Assembly: GCA_038210375.1 (NCBI GenBank)
Contig: JBBQWT010000002.1
Coordinates: 1 to 64,000, forward strand
Direction: 5' to 3'
Source of the DNA: JBBQWT01 sp038210375
GTDB taxonomy: Bacteria > Acidobacteriota > Terriglobia > Terriglobales > Acidobacteriaceae
Length of the DNA: 64,000 nucleotides
Position 1 is the stretch's first letter. The number at the start of each line of letters is the position of its first letter. A program made the position numbers and the translations under genes. The notes beneath the pieces are model-generated. The model saw only the letters and a list, made by a program, of their open reading frames with translations. It was not told the origin of the DNA and did no database searches. This document shows positions 52,388 through 59,755 of the stretch, one piece after another.

Positions 52388-53382
52388 TTCTCGTGCGGCC
52401 TCGGTTTCCCCTCAAGCTTCTTCCTCGCCTTTAGGCTCTCGCCATATGCGGCAAATATTTTATGCGCGATTACAGCCGCTTCCATTGGACCGCGGCCCCG
52501 CAAGACATACACCACCACGGCAATTTCAGGCGCGTCCGCGGAAGCGTATCCCGCGAACCAGGCATGCGTCCCACTTGAGCCCGAAGTCCGACTGGTACCG
52601 GTCTTGCCCGCGATCTTGAGCCCCTCCACTGCCGCACTGCTCGCCATCCCATAACTGGTGGCGTCGAGGAGGGCTCCCGCGATAATCGACTCTCGTTGCT
52701 GATCGCCCGAACTTTGTTGGATTCGGAGCGCGAGCGCCCGGTACGCTTCCACCAATTCCAGGGGTGTAACCTCGATGCCCGCGCTGCCCAGCGCCAGGAG
52801 TTGGCGCTCGGCATCGTCCCGGGACCGATGGATCGTGCCGGTGGCCTCTCCGGCGGCGAGTCCGGTAAGCGACGCCAGCCCTGCCTGGGCGAACTCTTCC
52901 TCGAGCGCCCCCGGCGCCAACTGCAGTGCGGACATTGCAAAATAATAATTGCAGGAATAGGCCAGGGCCTCTGACGCCGACAGGCTTGCGGGGCTTGCCG
53001 GATGACTGCAGTCGAATTGACGTGATCCAATCCGCAAATGGCGCCGGCAGAGAATTCGCTTTTGCGGATCAAACCCGCGCGATCGTAACAGCGCTTCCAG
53101 CACGAATGGCTTCACCGCCGAGCCCGGACTAGACAGCCGACGCGCTGCGATCTCGGGATGGCTTTGCGCCAGAATCGAATTGGTGCCCATATCCAGCACC
53201 ACCGCAGTCCCGCGCACGCTGGCGAAGCTGGCATCCAGCACCGGCTGCAATCTCGACGATAACCACCGCGCATTTCCGGCAGCATTACGATGACCGGGGG
53301 CCGCAAAGGTAGGCAGCGCGATTCCCAGGATCATCATCGCCGCAGTCCAAACTACTCTCAATTGCTTGCGAACCAGACTCAC
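52384..53382 (-). CDS. Penicillin-binding transpeptidase-domain protein (short, class B-like)
   Basis: A 332-residue exported protein. The signal or anchor is at about 10-28 (VWTAAMMILGIALPTFA). The transpeptidase active site is complete: S88-A-V-K91 in SSPGSAVKPFV, S143-C-N145 in AYSCNYYFAM, and K260-T-G262 in IAGKTGTSRTSG. The usual N-terminal pedestal domain of class B PBPs is missing, so this is a catalytic domain with about 60 residues ahead of it. It is followed by, and overlaps, the SpoIID fusion gene. A cell-wall crosslinking or carboxypeptidase role is likely; it may also act as a regulatory PBP. Confidence 0.88.
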   Translation of the reverse strand: MSLVRKQLRVVWTAAMMILGIALPTFAAPGHRNAAGNARWLSSRLQPVLDASFASVRGTAVVLDMGTNSILAQSHPEIAARRLSSPGSAVKPFVLEALLRSRGFDPQKRILCRRHLRIGSRQFDCSHPASPASLSASEALAYSCNYYFAMSALQLAPGALEEEFAQAGLASLTGLAAGEATGTIHRSRDDAERQLLALGSAGIEVTPLELVEAYRALALRIQQSSGDQQRESIIAGALLDATSYGMASSAAVEGLKIAGKTGTSRTSGSSGTHAWFAGYASADAPEIAVVVYVLRGRGPMEAAVIAHKIFAAYGESLKARKKLEGKPRPHEK

Positions 53383-53945
53383 CTTTCAGTTTTCACTTCC
53401 CGGGGAAGCTCGAACGCTCTTGCATCCCCCATCGGAGACATGCTGAGCCGCCCAGCGGAATTGTTATTGCAGGCGCAGCCTCGCGATCATGTTGGGTTGG
53501 ATTCAACTACGCTGGCGCCATCCTGCTTATGCAAGCCAGCGTATCTCATTCAAGCCGCGTTATAAAGCCGGGCGGCGCTGACCATAGACTGGTTCACACT
53601 TCTATACGGCGTCCCGGCCATCCCTCCCCCATCCTGCGCCTGCGCCGGAGCGTGTACGCCTGAAGCGACCCGCCGCCAGGACTTTTCAGGGGCCGAGCCA
53701 CTCGCAGGCGGCGCCAATAGGGTTCGGGCAACACGGGCTCGCGACGGTCACCGCGCACCCCGCCGCCGCCCCCGAGCCGCGCCCGCTCACCATTGCTAAA
53801 GAGCATCTTGCTGGGAAGACTCTCGGCCGACTCTCGAAAAGGTGAAAACCGCGCACCTTTCCCACTGCCGTCGAGTATCATCTTGACTCTTTCCCGTTAA
53901 TTTCAGAAAGGGACGGCCGCCGCTGGCGGTCGCCACGAGCAAACT
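53383..53945 (+). other. Divergent intergenic region (563 bp), no gene seen
   Basis: Separates the minus-strand transpeptidase gene from the plus-strand symporter. Open frames here lack ribosome-binding sites and protein-like composition. A GC-rich repeat-like stretch occurs near 53640-53790. Promoters for both flanking genes should be here; none stands out. Confidence 0.4.
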
Positions 53946-55772
53946 ATGACTCTCACGATTCTCGACTGGTTAACCATCGTCGGATACCTCGGCATCACCC
54001 TGGTCGTCGGTCTTTATTTCCGCAGCCGTTCCGGAAAAAGTGTGGACGAATATTTTGTCTCCGGACGCACCGTCTCCTGGTGGCTGGCCGGTACTTCCAT
54101 GGTGGCCACCACGTTTGCCGCCGACACTCCGCTGGTGGTCACCGGCCTCGTCTATACCCAGGGAATCGCCGGCAACTGGTTGTGGTGGAGCTTTCTGCTC
54201 TCGGGCATGATGACGGTATTTTTGTTCGCGCGCCTGTGGCGCCGCTCCGGGTTGCTGACCGACGTGCAGTTCGCCGAGATGCGTTACAGCGGAAAGCCTG
54301 CCGCCTTCCTGCGCGGCTTTCGCGCCATCTATCTCGGTCTGCTCATGAACTGCCTCATCCTCGGATGGGTCACCAAGGCCATGACCAGCATCGTGGCCGC
54401 TGCTCTCGGCGTAAGCGATCATGTCGCCCTCGCCATCTGCGTCTTCTTCCTCATTCCCTTCACCGGCTTCTACGTCGCCATCGGCGGCTTGTGGGGCGTC
54501 CTCTGGACTGACCTCTTTCAATTCGTATTGAAAATGGGAGTCGTCATCGCGGTCGCGTTCTACGCCGTCCGCGCCATCGGCGGCATGGATGTCATGCTGG
54601 CCAAGCTGCAGGTGGCCCGGCCGCCGCACGAGGGCGTCGCCTTTGGTAATCCCATCGCATTCTTCCCCGACTTCTCTCGCGGATTCACCAGCGAAGGCTG
54701 GTGGATGCTGCCGGTCATCACCTTTACCGTGAACCTGGGGGTGCAATGGTGGGCGTTCTGGTATCCCGGCGCCGAGCCCGGTGGCGGCGGCTACATCGCC
54801 CAGCGCATCTTCAGCGCGCGTAACGAGCGCCACGGCATGTTGTCAGTGCTGTGGTTCAACATCGCCCATTACGCCATCCGGCCCTGGCCCTGGATCATCA
54901 CCGCCCTGGCGGTCATCGTTCTGTATCCCAACTTGGAGCACCCCGAGAGCGGTTACATGCTGGTGCTTACCCACTTCCTTCCGCCGGCGTTGCGCGGACT
55001 GGCGCTAGCCGGCTTCCTGGCGGCCTTTATGTCCACGGTCGCGACCCAGCTCAATTGGGGCGCCTCTTATCTGGTCTCTGACTTCTACCGCCGGTTCATC
55101 CGTCCCAAGGCAAGTGAAGGCCACTACGTGAACATCTCGCGCGTGGTGACGGTGATCCTGGTTCTCGCATCCGGCCTGGTGGCCGCCGAGCTGGCGTCAA
55201 TCAAATCAGGATGGGAATTCGTTCTCGAAGTCGGCGCCGGCACCGGCAGCGTCTATCTTCTGCGCTGGTACTGGTGGCGCATCAATGCTTGGAGCGAGAT
55301 CAGCGCGATGAGCGCCGCTCTGCTCACGTCGGTGCTGGTCCGCTTCGGCATTCCCGGAACCATGCTGTTGCAGCCCCTGGGTCTGCCTTTCACCGGCCCC
55401 GGCCCAGTGGTCTTCGCCAAGAGCGCGCTGACCACCACCCTGGCCACCACGGTGGTGTGGATCATCGTGACCATGATGACCCGCCCCGAGCCACAGGAAG
55501 TCCTGCTGGCCTTCTACCGCAAGGTGCGTCCGCACGTAACCGGCTGGCAAGCGGTGGCGAAGCTGGCCCCCGAGGTGACCCCCACCCGCGACCTGGGCCG
55601 CAACCTGATGGCATGGTTACTAGGTAGTGGGATGGTCTACTGCGCCCTGCTGGGCAGTGGAAAATTACTGTTGCACAGCTATTCCCTGGGCGCAGTACTG
55701 GTAGTAGCATCCGCAATCCTGGCGTCGCTGCTGTACCTGGACCTGTCGAAGAGAGTGGAGGAAGAAATTTGA
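53946..55772 (+). CDS. Sodium:solute symporter family protein
   Basis: SSS-family (LeuT-fold) transporter of 608 residues with about 13-14 helices. N-terminal blocks are LDWLTIVGYLGITLVVGLYF, SGKSVDEYFVSGRTVSWWLA and GTSMVATTFAADTPLVVTGL, the usual sodium-site region. Further signatures are LRALALAGFLAAFMST-like text (RGLALAGFLAAFMSTVATQL) and NWGASYLVSDFYRRF. The C-terminal third is long and hydrophobic. The substrate is not readable. The last 49 nt are part of an 80-bp tandem duplication that continues past the stop. Confidence 0.93.
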   Translation: MTLTILDWLTIVGYLGITLVVGLYFRSRSGKSVDEYFVSGRTVSWWLAGTSMVATTFAADTPLVVTGLVYTQGIAGNWLWWSFLLSGMMTVFLFARLWRRSGLLTDVQFAEMRYSGKPAAFLRGFRAIYLGLLMNCLILGWVTKAMTSIVAAALGVSDHVALAICVFFLIPFTGFYVAIGGLWGVLWTDLFQFVLKMGVVIAVAFYAVRAIGGMDVMLAKLQVARPPHEGVAFGNPIAFFPDFSRGFTSEGWWMLPVITFTVNLGVQWWAFWYPGAEPGGGGYIAQRIFSARNERHGMLSVLWFNIAHYAIRPWPWIITALAVIVLYPNLEHPESGYMLVLTHFLPPALRGLALAGFLAAFMSTVATQLNWGASYLVSDFYRRFIRPKASEGHYVNISRVVTVILVLASGLVAAELASIKSGWEFVLEVGAGTGSVYLLRWYWWRINAWSEISAMSAALLTSVLVRFGIPGTMLLQPLGLPFTGPGPVVFAKSALTTTLATTVVWIIVTMMTRPEPQEVLLAFYRKVRPHVTGWQAVAKLAPEVTPTRDLGRNLMAWLLGSGMVYCALLGSGKLLLHSYSLGAVLVVASAILASLLYLDLSKRVEEEI

Positions 55773-55883
55773 GAAGTGGGTAAGGGTTTATGGGTGGGAA
55801 GAAGTCGCTGCTTTACCTGGACCTGTCGAAGAGAGGGGAGGAAGAAATTTTAGCAGTGGGTAAGGGTTTATTGGGAGGGGAGA
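55724..55883 (+). repeat. 80-bp tandem direct repeat spanning the symporter stop codon
   Basis: Two copies offset by exactly 80 bp. GTCGCTGCT at 55724 recurs at 55804, ACCTGGACCTGTCGAAGAGA at 55735 recurs at 55815, and GTGGGTAAGGGTTTA at 55776 recurs at 55856. Copy 1 contains the symporter stop (GAAGAAATTTGA); copy 2 has GAAGAAATTTTAG. Similarity fades after about 55870, where the inverted-repeat element begins. Confidence 0.9.
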
Positions 55884-56328
55884 ATATGTTCTATATCTCC
55901 TTTAGGACGTCCGTGTGCGTTCTATAAGAATTGTCATTCCGAGCGCAGCCGAGGAACCTTTTATTTCCTTAAGGGTGCCAGAAGTGCCAGCCTGATATAC
56001 CAATTAAACGGGCCTTCGATTTGGTTCTACGCGCAGCCTGCCTTTGATCTTCTGGCAAACCAGGAAACCTTCCCGGGTTTGACTGAAGTCGAGCTTATGA
56101 GGAATGTGCTGTGTTCCGGGTGAAGGAGTTGCTTGCGCCGCCAGAGTCAACGGCAGGTTACGCGTAAAGTCTGAGCGTCGATTCCGTTGAATCTCTGGCG
56201 GTGCCAGTGGCGCGGGTTGCTCCAATGAAACAAAGGGTTCCTCGGCTTCGCTCGGAATGACAATTCACATAAAAAGCTCAGGTATGTCCCGAAGGAAATA
56301 TAAAACCTGTTCTTTTTCCCCAAGGAAC
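55866..56328. mobile_element. Inverted-repeat (MITE-like) element, about 460 bp
   Basis: Left arm about 55866-55970 pairs with right arm about 56224-56328. The alignment is gapless: positions that pair always sum to 112194. The innermost block is strongest (TTGTCATTCCGAGCG at 55931 against its complement ending at 56263); across 55871-55930 I count about 42 of 60 paired bases. The interior of about 250 bp has no recognisable gene. No clear target-site duplication was seen, and no transposase is present, so the MITE label is an inference. It directly follows the 80-bp tandem repeat. Confidence 0.55.
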
Positions 56329-56383
56329 TTTGAGTGGGTTTTGAGGCGGCAGGGGTGGGGACGGCTAGGGGTTTAGCACAATT

Positions 56384-56908
56384 TCATTTCAGGTGTGTTG
56401 ACATTGATTGGGCAAGCAACGACTCCGCATGATCCAGCACGCGTCTGATCTCGTCCGCGTAAAATTTCTCGCGGTTCTTCCCCAGCTTCCGCCGCGACTC
56501 CTCGGCGGTGCACCAGGTGGGCCTGCGATATCCCTTGTGGGGCGCCACCGTGTCGAAAACTTCCATCAAATAAGCTTTGACCGCGACCTCATAGCCCTTC
56601 ATCCCCAGCACCCGCTTCAGGTGAAGGTATGAATCGAAAGGTTGCGGCTCGATTCTACCTAGGGCGCCGGCCTCTTCCATCGCCTCGCGCGCCGCGGATT
56701 CCCGCTCCGACACGCCGTGATCGATGCACCCCTTGGGAAACGTCCATTTGCCGCCACTGGTGGAAACCAGCAGAAAATTGATTTTGCCCGCCTTGCGGCG
56801 ATAACACACCGCGGCCACTTGATAGAGCAGCGTCGTGGGCTGGCGCTCAATTGCAAACGTATGGTTGCCCGTCGTCAATCGGCTTCCCCCTGGTGTCAAT
56901 AGGTTCAC
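56384..56908 (-). CDS. NUDIX hydrolase
   Basis: A 174-residue NUDIX-fold protein. The Nudix box starts WTFPKGCIDHGVSERES and ends AAREAMEEAGALG. The canonical pattern G-x5-E-x7-REUXEEXGU is met except that the first Glu is Val (GCIDHGV). The catalytic REAMEEAG core is intact. The layout, with an early VAAVCYRRKAGKINFLLVST strand and YEVAVKAYLMEV, resembles diadenosine or diphosphoinositol polyphosphate-type hydrolases. Substrate unknown. It stands alone after the inverted-repeat element. Confidence 0.88.
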   Translation of the reverse strand: MNLLTPGGSRLTTGNHTFAIERQPTTLLYQVAAVCYRRKAGKINFLLVSTSGGKWTFPKGCIDHGVSERESAAREAMEEAGALGRIEPQPFDSYLHLKRVLGMKGYEVAVKAYLMEVFDTVAPHKGYRRPTWCTAEESRRKLGKNREKFYADEIRRVLDHAESLLAQSMSTHLK

Positions 56909-57098
56909 ACTATGACGTTACAAAATCATGAATGCTCAATGAATCTGATGCCTGCACCATGGTTGTTACTACAACCTTCCCTGGTGGTGACCGATGCTCC
57001 TCGAGGTTCGTCTAACAACGAATTGACCCGTTAGCGTTGCTCTCAGGTTAGAATTCCCTGACCACCGCATCGTATCAAAAATCAGGCTGGAGGCAATC

Positions 57099-57311
57099 AT
57101 GGTAGATATTCGCAGGGAGCCGCGGCGTTCCGGAGGCCCCCGCCGCACCATCGGGAGCGGCATCGGAGTGGGGACCATCGTCGCCGGATTGATGTCGTGG
57201 GCAAAATGGCACTCGTTTTTCTGGCTGATCATCCACGGCATCCTGGGATGGTTTTACGTGGTGTACTACCTGCTCGTATACGGAATTCCTACCCAGTTGA
57301 AGATCCGCTAG
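57099..57311 (+). CDS. Small membrane protein of unknown function
   Basis: A 70-residue protein with a basic N-terminus (about 1-17, Arg-rich), a Gly-rich hydrophobic stretch (GSGIGVGTIVAGLMSW) and a second hydrophobic helix (FFWLIIHGILGWFYVVYYLL). GGAGG sits 6 nt before the ATG, which supports expression. No family recognised. The layout suggests a small two-helix inner-membrane protein with its N-terminus inside. Confidence 0.7.
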   Translation: MVDIRREPRRSGGPRRTIGSGIGVGTIVAGLMSWAKWHSFFWLIIHGILGWFYVVYYLLVYGIPTQLKIR

Positions 57312-57476
57312 GCTATTTGACGACCAGCGCCGCCTCTCAGGTGCGAAATGAACTTTCGCATTTCTTCGGTGCGCCCTCGTCGTCTTGCGCCTCGATGAAC
57401 GACGGGTGCACGGTTCCGCCACAGCGGTAGCCCCGGGAACTCCATAATCTCTCCGGGGCGCTGGGTACACTAGGGG

Positions 57477-57902
57477 TCAGAACTTCGGAATTCCATCAGA
57501 AATCCGCTTCCCTAGAGGTATATGCCAAGCTCTCACCGCGAACGACAAAAGTGCTAATGCGCTAACCGCCTCGAAGAGAAACCAAAGAAACTCATCGTGA
57601 TCATAGAGTGCGACATGTCCAAACTTTTCATCGAAGTAGGCGAATAGCACGACCGGGAGAGACAAGGATTGCAATATAAAGTAGCCGAGGACGATAGCCC
57701 GAACGAATCCGACCCTTCCTCTTTTTGGTGAACTGATAAATCCCGCGGCTAGCAATGTGATCTGTGCGCTTGAGCTACAGGCGATGGACAAGAGCAAGTT
57801 CGGCTGCCCCATGAAGCCTCCGAACTCAAAGACACCCCCGAAAATCATTGGGATTGCGAGTATCAGAAGTAAAGCGCTAACCAATGTCCTCACAGGCAAC
57901 AA
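57477..57902 (-). CDS. Membrane protein of unknown function
   Basis: A 141-residue protein with four likely membrane helices (about 5-25, 38-57, 68-88 and 105-122), for example LVSALLLILAIPMIFGGVFE and AIVLGYFILQSLSLPVVLFA. No family recognised. Base composition looks less GC-rich than the neighbouring core genes, as does the whole stretch to about 58.7 kb, which suggests an accessory gene. Confidence 0.6.
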   Translation of the reverse strand: MLPVRTLVSALLLILAIPMIFGGVFEFGGFMGQPNLLLSIACSSSAQITLLAAGFISSPKRGRVGFVRAIVLGYFILQSLSLPVVLFAYFDEKFGHVALYDHDEFLWFLFEAVSALALLSFAVRAWHIPLGKRISDGIPKF

Positions 57903-58074
57903 CCTAGAAACTTGCGGCTGTACTGCTGCAGATAGTTTCGCTTGAGTTTCGAGAACACGGCGCAGCGATTCAATTGTCGGGCAGTGCTTAACAACGGCTG
58001 GCTGCGATAAGAACTAAGAGTGATCATGTGAAAATGGTTGGCGCCCTAGTGTCGGCCACCCGCCCCTATAATTT

Positions 58075-58587
58075 TTAGAAGGGCTCGTCGCAAATGAACT
58101 GATACTTTGAATTGCACTTGCTGGGGATTCCGCCGACATTCGATAAGAACACAACCAATCGTCCGCGATTTCCATCGCTCTGGTCTACCTCAAAAAATAG
58201 GTCGATTTTTTGGTCGAGTTTAGGATTAAGACCATCCGAGTGGGCAGACCTTACTGTGAATTCAAGTTCGCGCTTCTTCCAAGTTTCCTCGTAGGTCTTC
58301 GGAGTCGTAACCTGGTCCCTATCTGGAATCCCAACTAGCTTTATCACATTCTCTGGGCTGTCGCCTAAGTGCACCTTTCGGAGGTTCATTTTAAACTTTT
58401 CCAGGGTAGCCAAATCCATCTTGTGCTCGTATCGCGCCGGCGGTGCGGTGCTTCTCTCCGGTTCAACAGACTCCTGCGCATGACCCTGCGCATCTCGCTG
58501 AGAATTGCAGGACACTAATGCAATCAATGCGAGGATCGCGACACCTCCCTTTTGTAGGCTAATTGCTTGCAACCATGATTCTCTCAA
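58075..58587 (-). CDS. Putative lipoprotein of unknown function
   Basis: About 170 residues from a TTG at 58587 that has AGGAG 9 nt upstream; in-frame ATGs at 58665 and 58680 give a longer form. From the TTG start the N-terminus is a lipoprotein signal: a short positive part, the hydrophobic run VAILALIALVSC, and lipobox L-V-S-C. The mature part contains LRKVHLGDSPENVIKLVGIP, which recalls the SmpA/OmlA-type beta-lactamase-inhibitor-like fold, then a strand-rich region. It ends with two Cys (KCNSKYQFIC) that may form a disulfide. No family recognised with confidence. Confidence 0.6.
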   Translation of the reverse strand: MRESWLQAISLQKGGVAILALIALVSCNSQRDAQGHAQESVEPERSTAPPARYEHKMDLATLEKFKMNLRKVHLGDSPENVIKLVGIPDRDQVTTPKTYEETWKKRELEFTVRSAHSDGLNPKLDQKIDLFFEVDQSDGNRGRLVVFLSNVGGIPSKCNSKYQFICDEPF

Positions 58588-59105
58588 TGCGCAACTCTCC
58601 TGGCGGATTCGATTGCCATTCTGTAGGTTCTCCCTCTTCCGGGCGCCCCGGAATTGGGTGCCCATTATTACGGCACGCAATCAGGGGGCGAGACATGCTC
58701 AACCCCAACCGTTTGGGTATGAAATGATTCGGCGGTGAAAGCTCCACCAAGACGAGTTTCCGAAGACCCAAATATATTGTGGTGCCCTAACGTCCCACCC
58801 GCTCATTGAGTACTATGGTAGTGGGCCGTTGGTGTTGGGTGCTACAAGAGAATAAACCCGGTTTCCATTAACCGGAATTCTCTTGCGGGCTTCCCTGGGA
58901 AAGAGTTTTTCCAGCAGCCAGACCAAAAAAAATATTGCGGCCATTCCTGTGGACCTGCGGCCCGACCTTTGTCGAGTGTATCCGTAAGCTCGAATAGTGA
59001 TTCTTCAGGTAGAATTCGCGAGCGCCGCATCTTGGGAATCGCAAGCCGTTCAAATTCCCAAAACATCGATCTAGAGAGGGCCGCGAGCATTCCTGAAAGG
59101 GCGAT
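58588..59105. other. Intergenic region (518 bp) with a strong inverted repeat
   Basis: No convincing gene. The main structure is the hairpin at 58845-58885, listed separately. A minus-strand open frame at 58842-59090 is judged accidental. Confidence 0.4.
58845..58885. repeat. Inverted repeat / hairpin
   Basis: CAAGAGAAT at 58845-58853 pairs with ATTCTCTTG at 58877-58885, and CCGGTT at 58858-58863 pairs with AACCGG at 58870-58875, around a 6-nt loop. That is 15 base pairs with one small internal loop. There is no T tract directly after it on either strand, so a simple terminator is not certain. Confidence 0.7.
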
Positions 59106-59702
59106 GTGGTGTCACACCGGCGATCGGTTCGCGAACAAGTTAGGGGCGGGTTCTTGCTTTCGGCGGAACTTGTTGGCGGATTCCTTGTCTTCATCCTTGC
59201 TGTAATCGGGTGCGCCAGACTCGTAGCGGAAGAACCGGCACAACACTTCATGGGGCCAATCATTGCCTGGGTGGAGGTAGCCGCAGCGGCAGCAATCATC
59301 TTTGTTTCCGCCGGCCGGTGGAGCGGCGCTGCACTCGGGTATTTTTTGGTTCGCGGCGTATATGCGGGATTGCTCTTCCTGGTTTTTCCTTCCTTGAATC
59401 ATCCGAAATCCCCGCCAACCACCCGCATGGGAGCCGCTGAATTAGCAATTTTTTGTGTTCTTGTGCTCGCTGCGGTGTGGAGATTTATGCTCCCCAAACC
59501 GGCCAAAATGACAATTGCCGATCGGGTCGCTCTGACTATCTTTCTGCTTTCAATCTGCCTTATGTTTGCCCTTCCCCCGGCACTCGCTCCCCGCGCCGCA
59601 GCTTTCGGTTCCATTCCCCTTTTCTTAGACTGGGTTTATTATTTTTGGCGGCGATCCAAAAAACATCGCAGCCCGAGTAAGACAAACCATTCCTTCGCTT
59701 AG
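59106..59702 (+). CDS. Membrane protein of unknown function
   Basis: A 198-residue protein with about five to six hydrophobic helices (LVGGFLVFILAVIGCARLVA, IIAWVEVAAAAAIIFVSAGR, YFLVRGVYAGLLFLVFPSLN, LAIFCVLVLAAVWRFML, RVALTIFLLSICLMFALPPA) and a basic C-terminal tail. GTG start; the N-terminus is uncertain. No family recognised. It precedes the DUF3179 gene by 53 nt on the same strand and could be its partner, but nothing else shows this. Confidence 0.6.
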   Translation: MVSHRRSVREQVRGGFLLSAELVGGFLVFILAVIGCARLVAEEPAQHFMGPIIAWVEVAAAAAIIFVSAGRWSGAALGYFLVRGVYAGLLFLVFPSLNHPKSPPTTRMGAAELAIFCVLVLAAVWRFMLPKPAKMTIADRVALTIFLLSICLMFALPPALAPRAAAFGSIPLFLDWVYYFWRRSKKHRSPSKTNHSFA

Positions 59703-59755
59703 CTTGCTACTGTCGCATTGCCTCAGCCGTTCCCAGCAGCGATAATGACTGGGGC

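Noticed and set aside
56004..56225. Minus-strand 73-codon frame inside the inverted-repeat element
   Set aside because: Starts in the repeat arm, has no ribosome-binding site and no protein-like features.
58842..59090. Minus-strand 82-codon frame near the strong hairpin
   Set aside because: Its end lies in the hairpin and no ribosome-binding site or family feature is visible.
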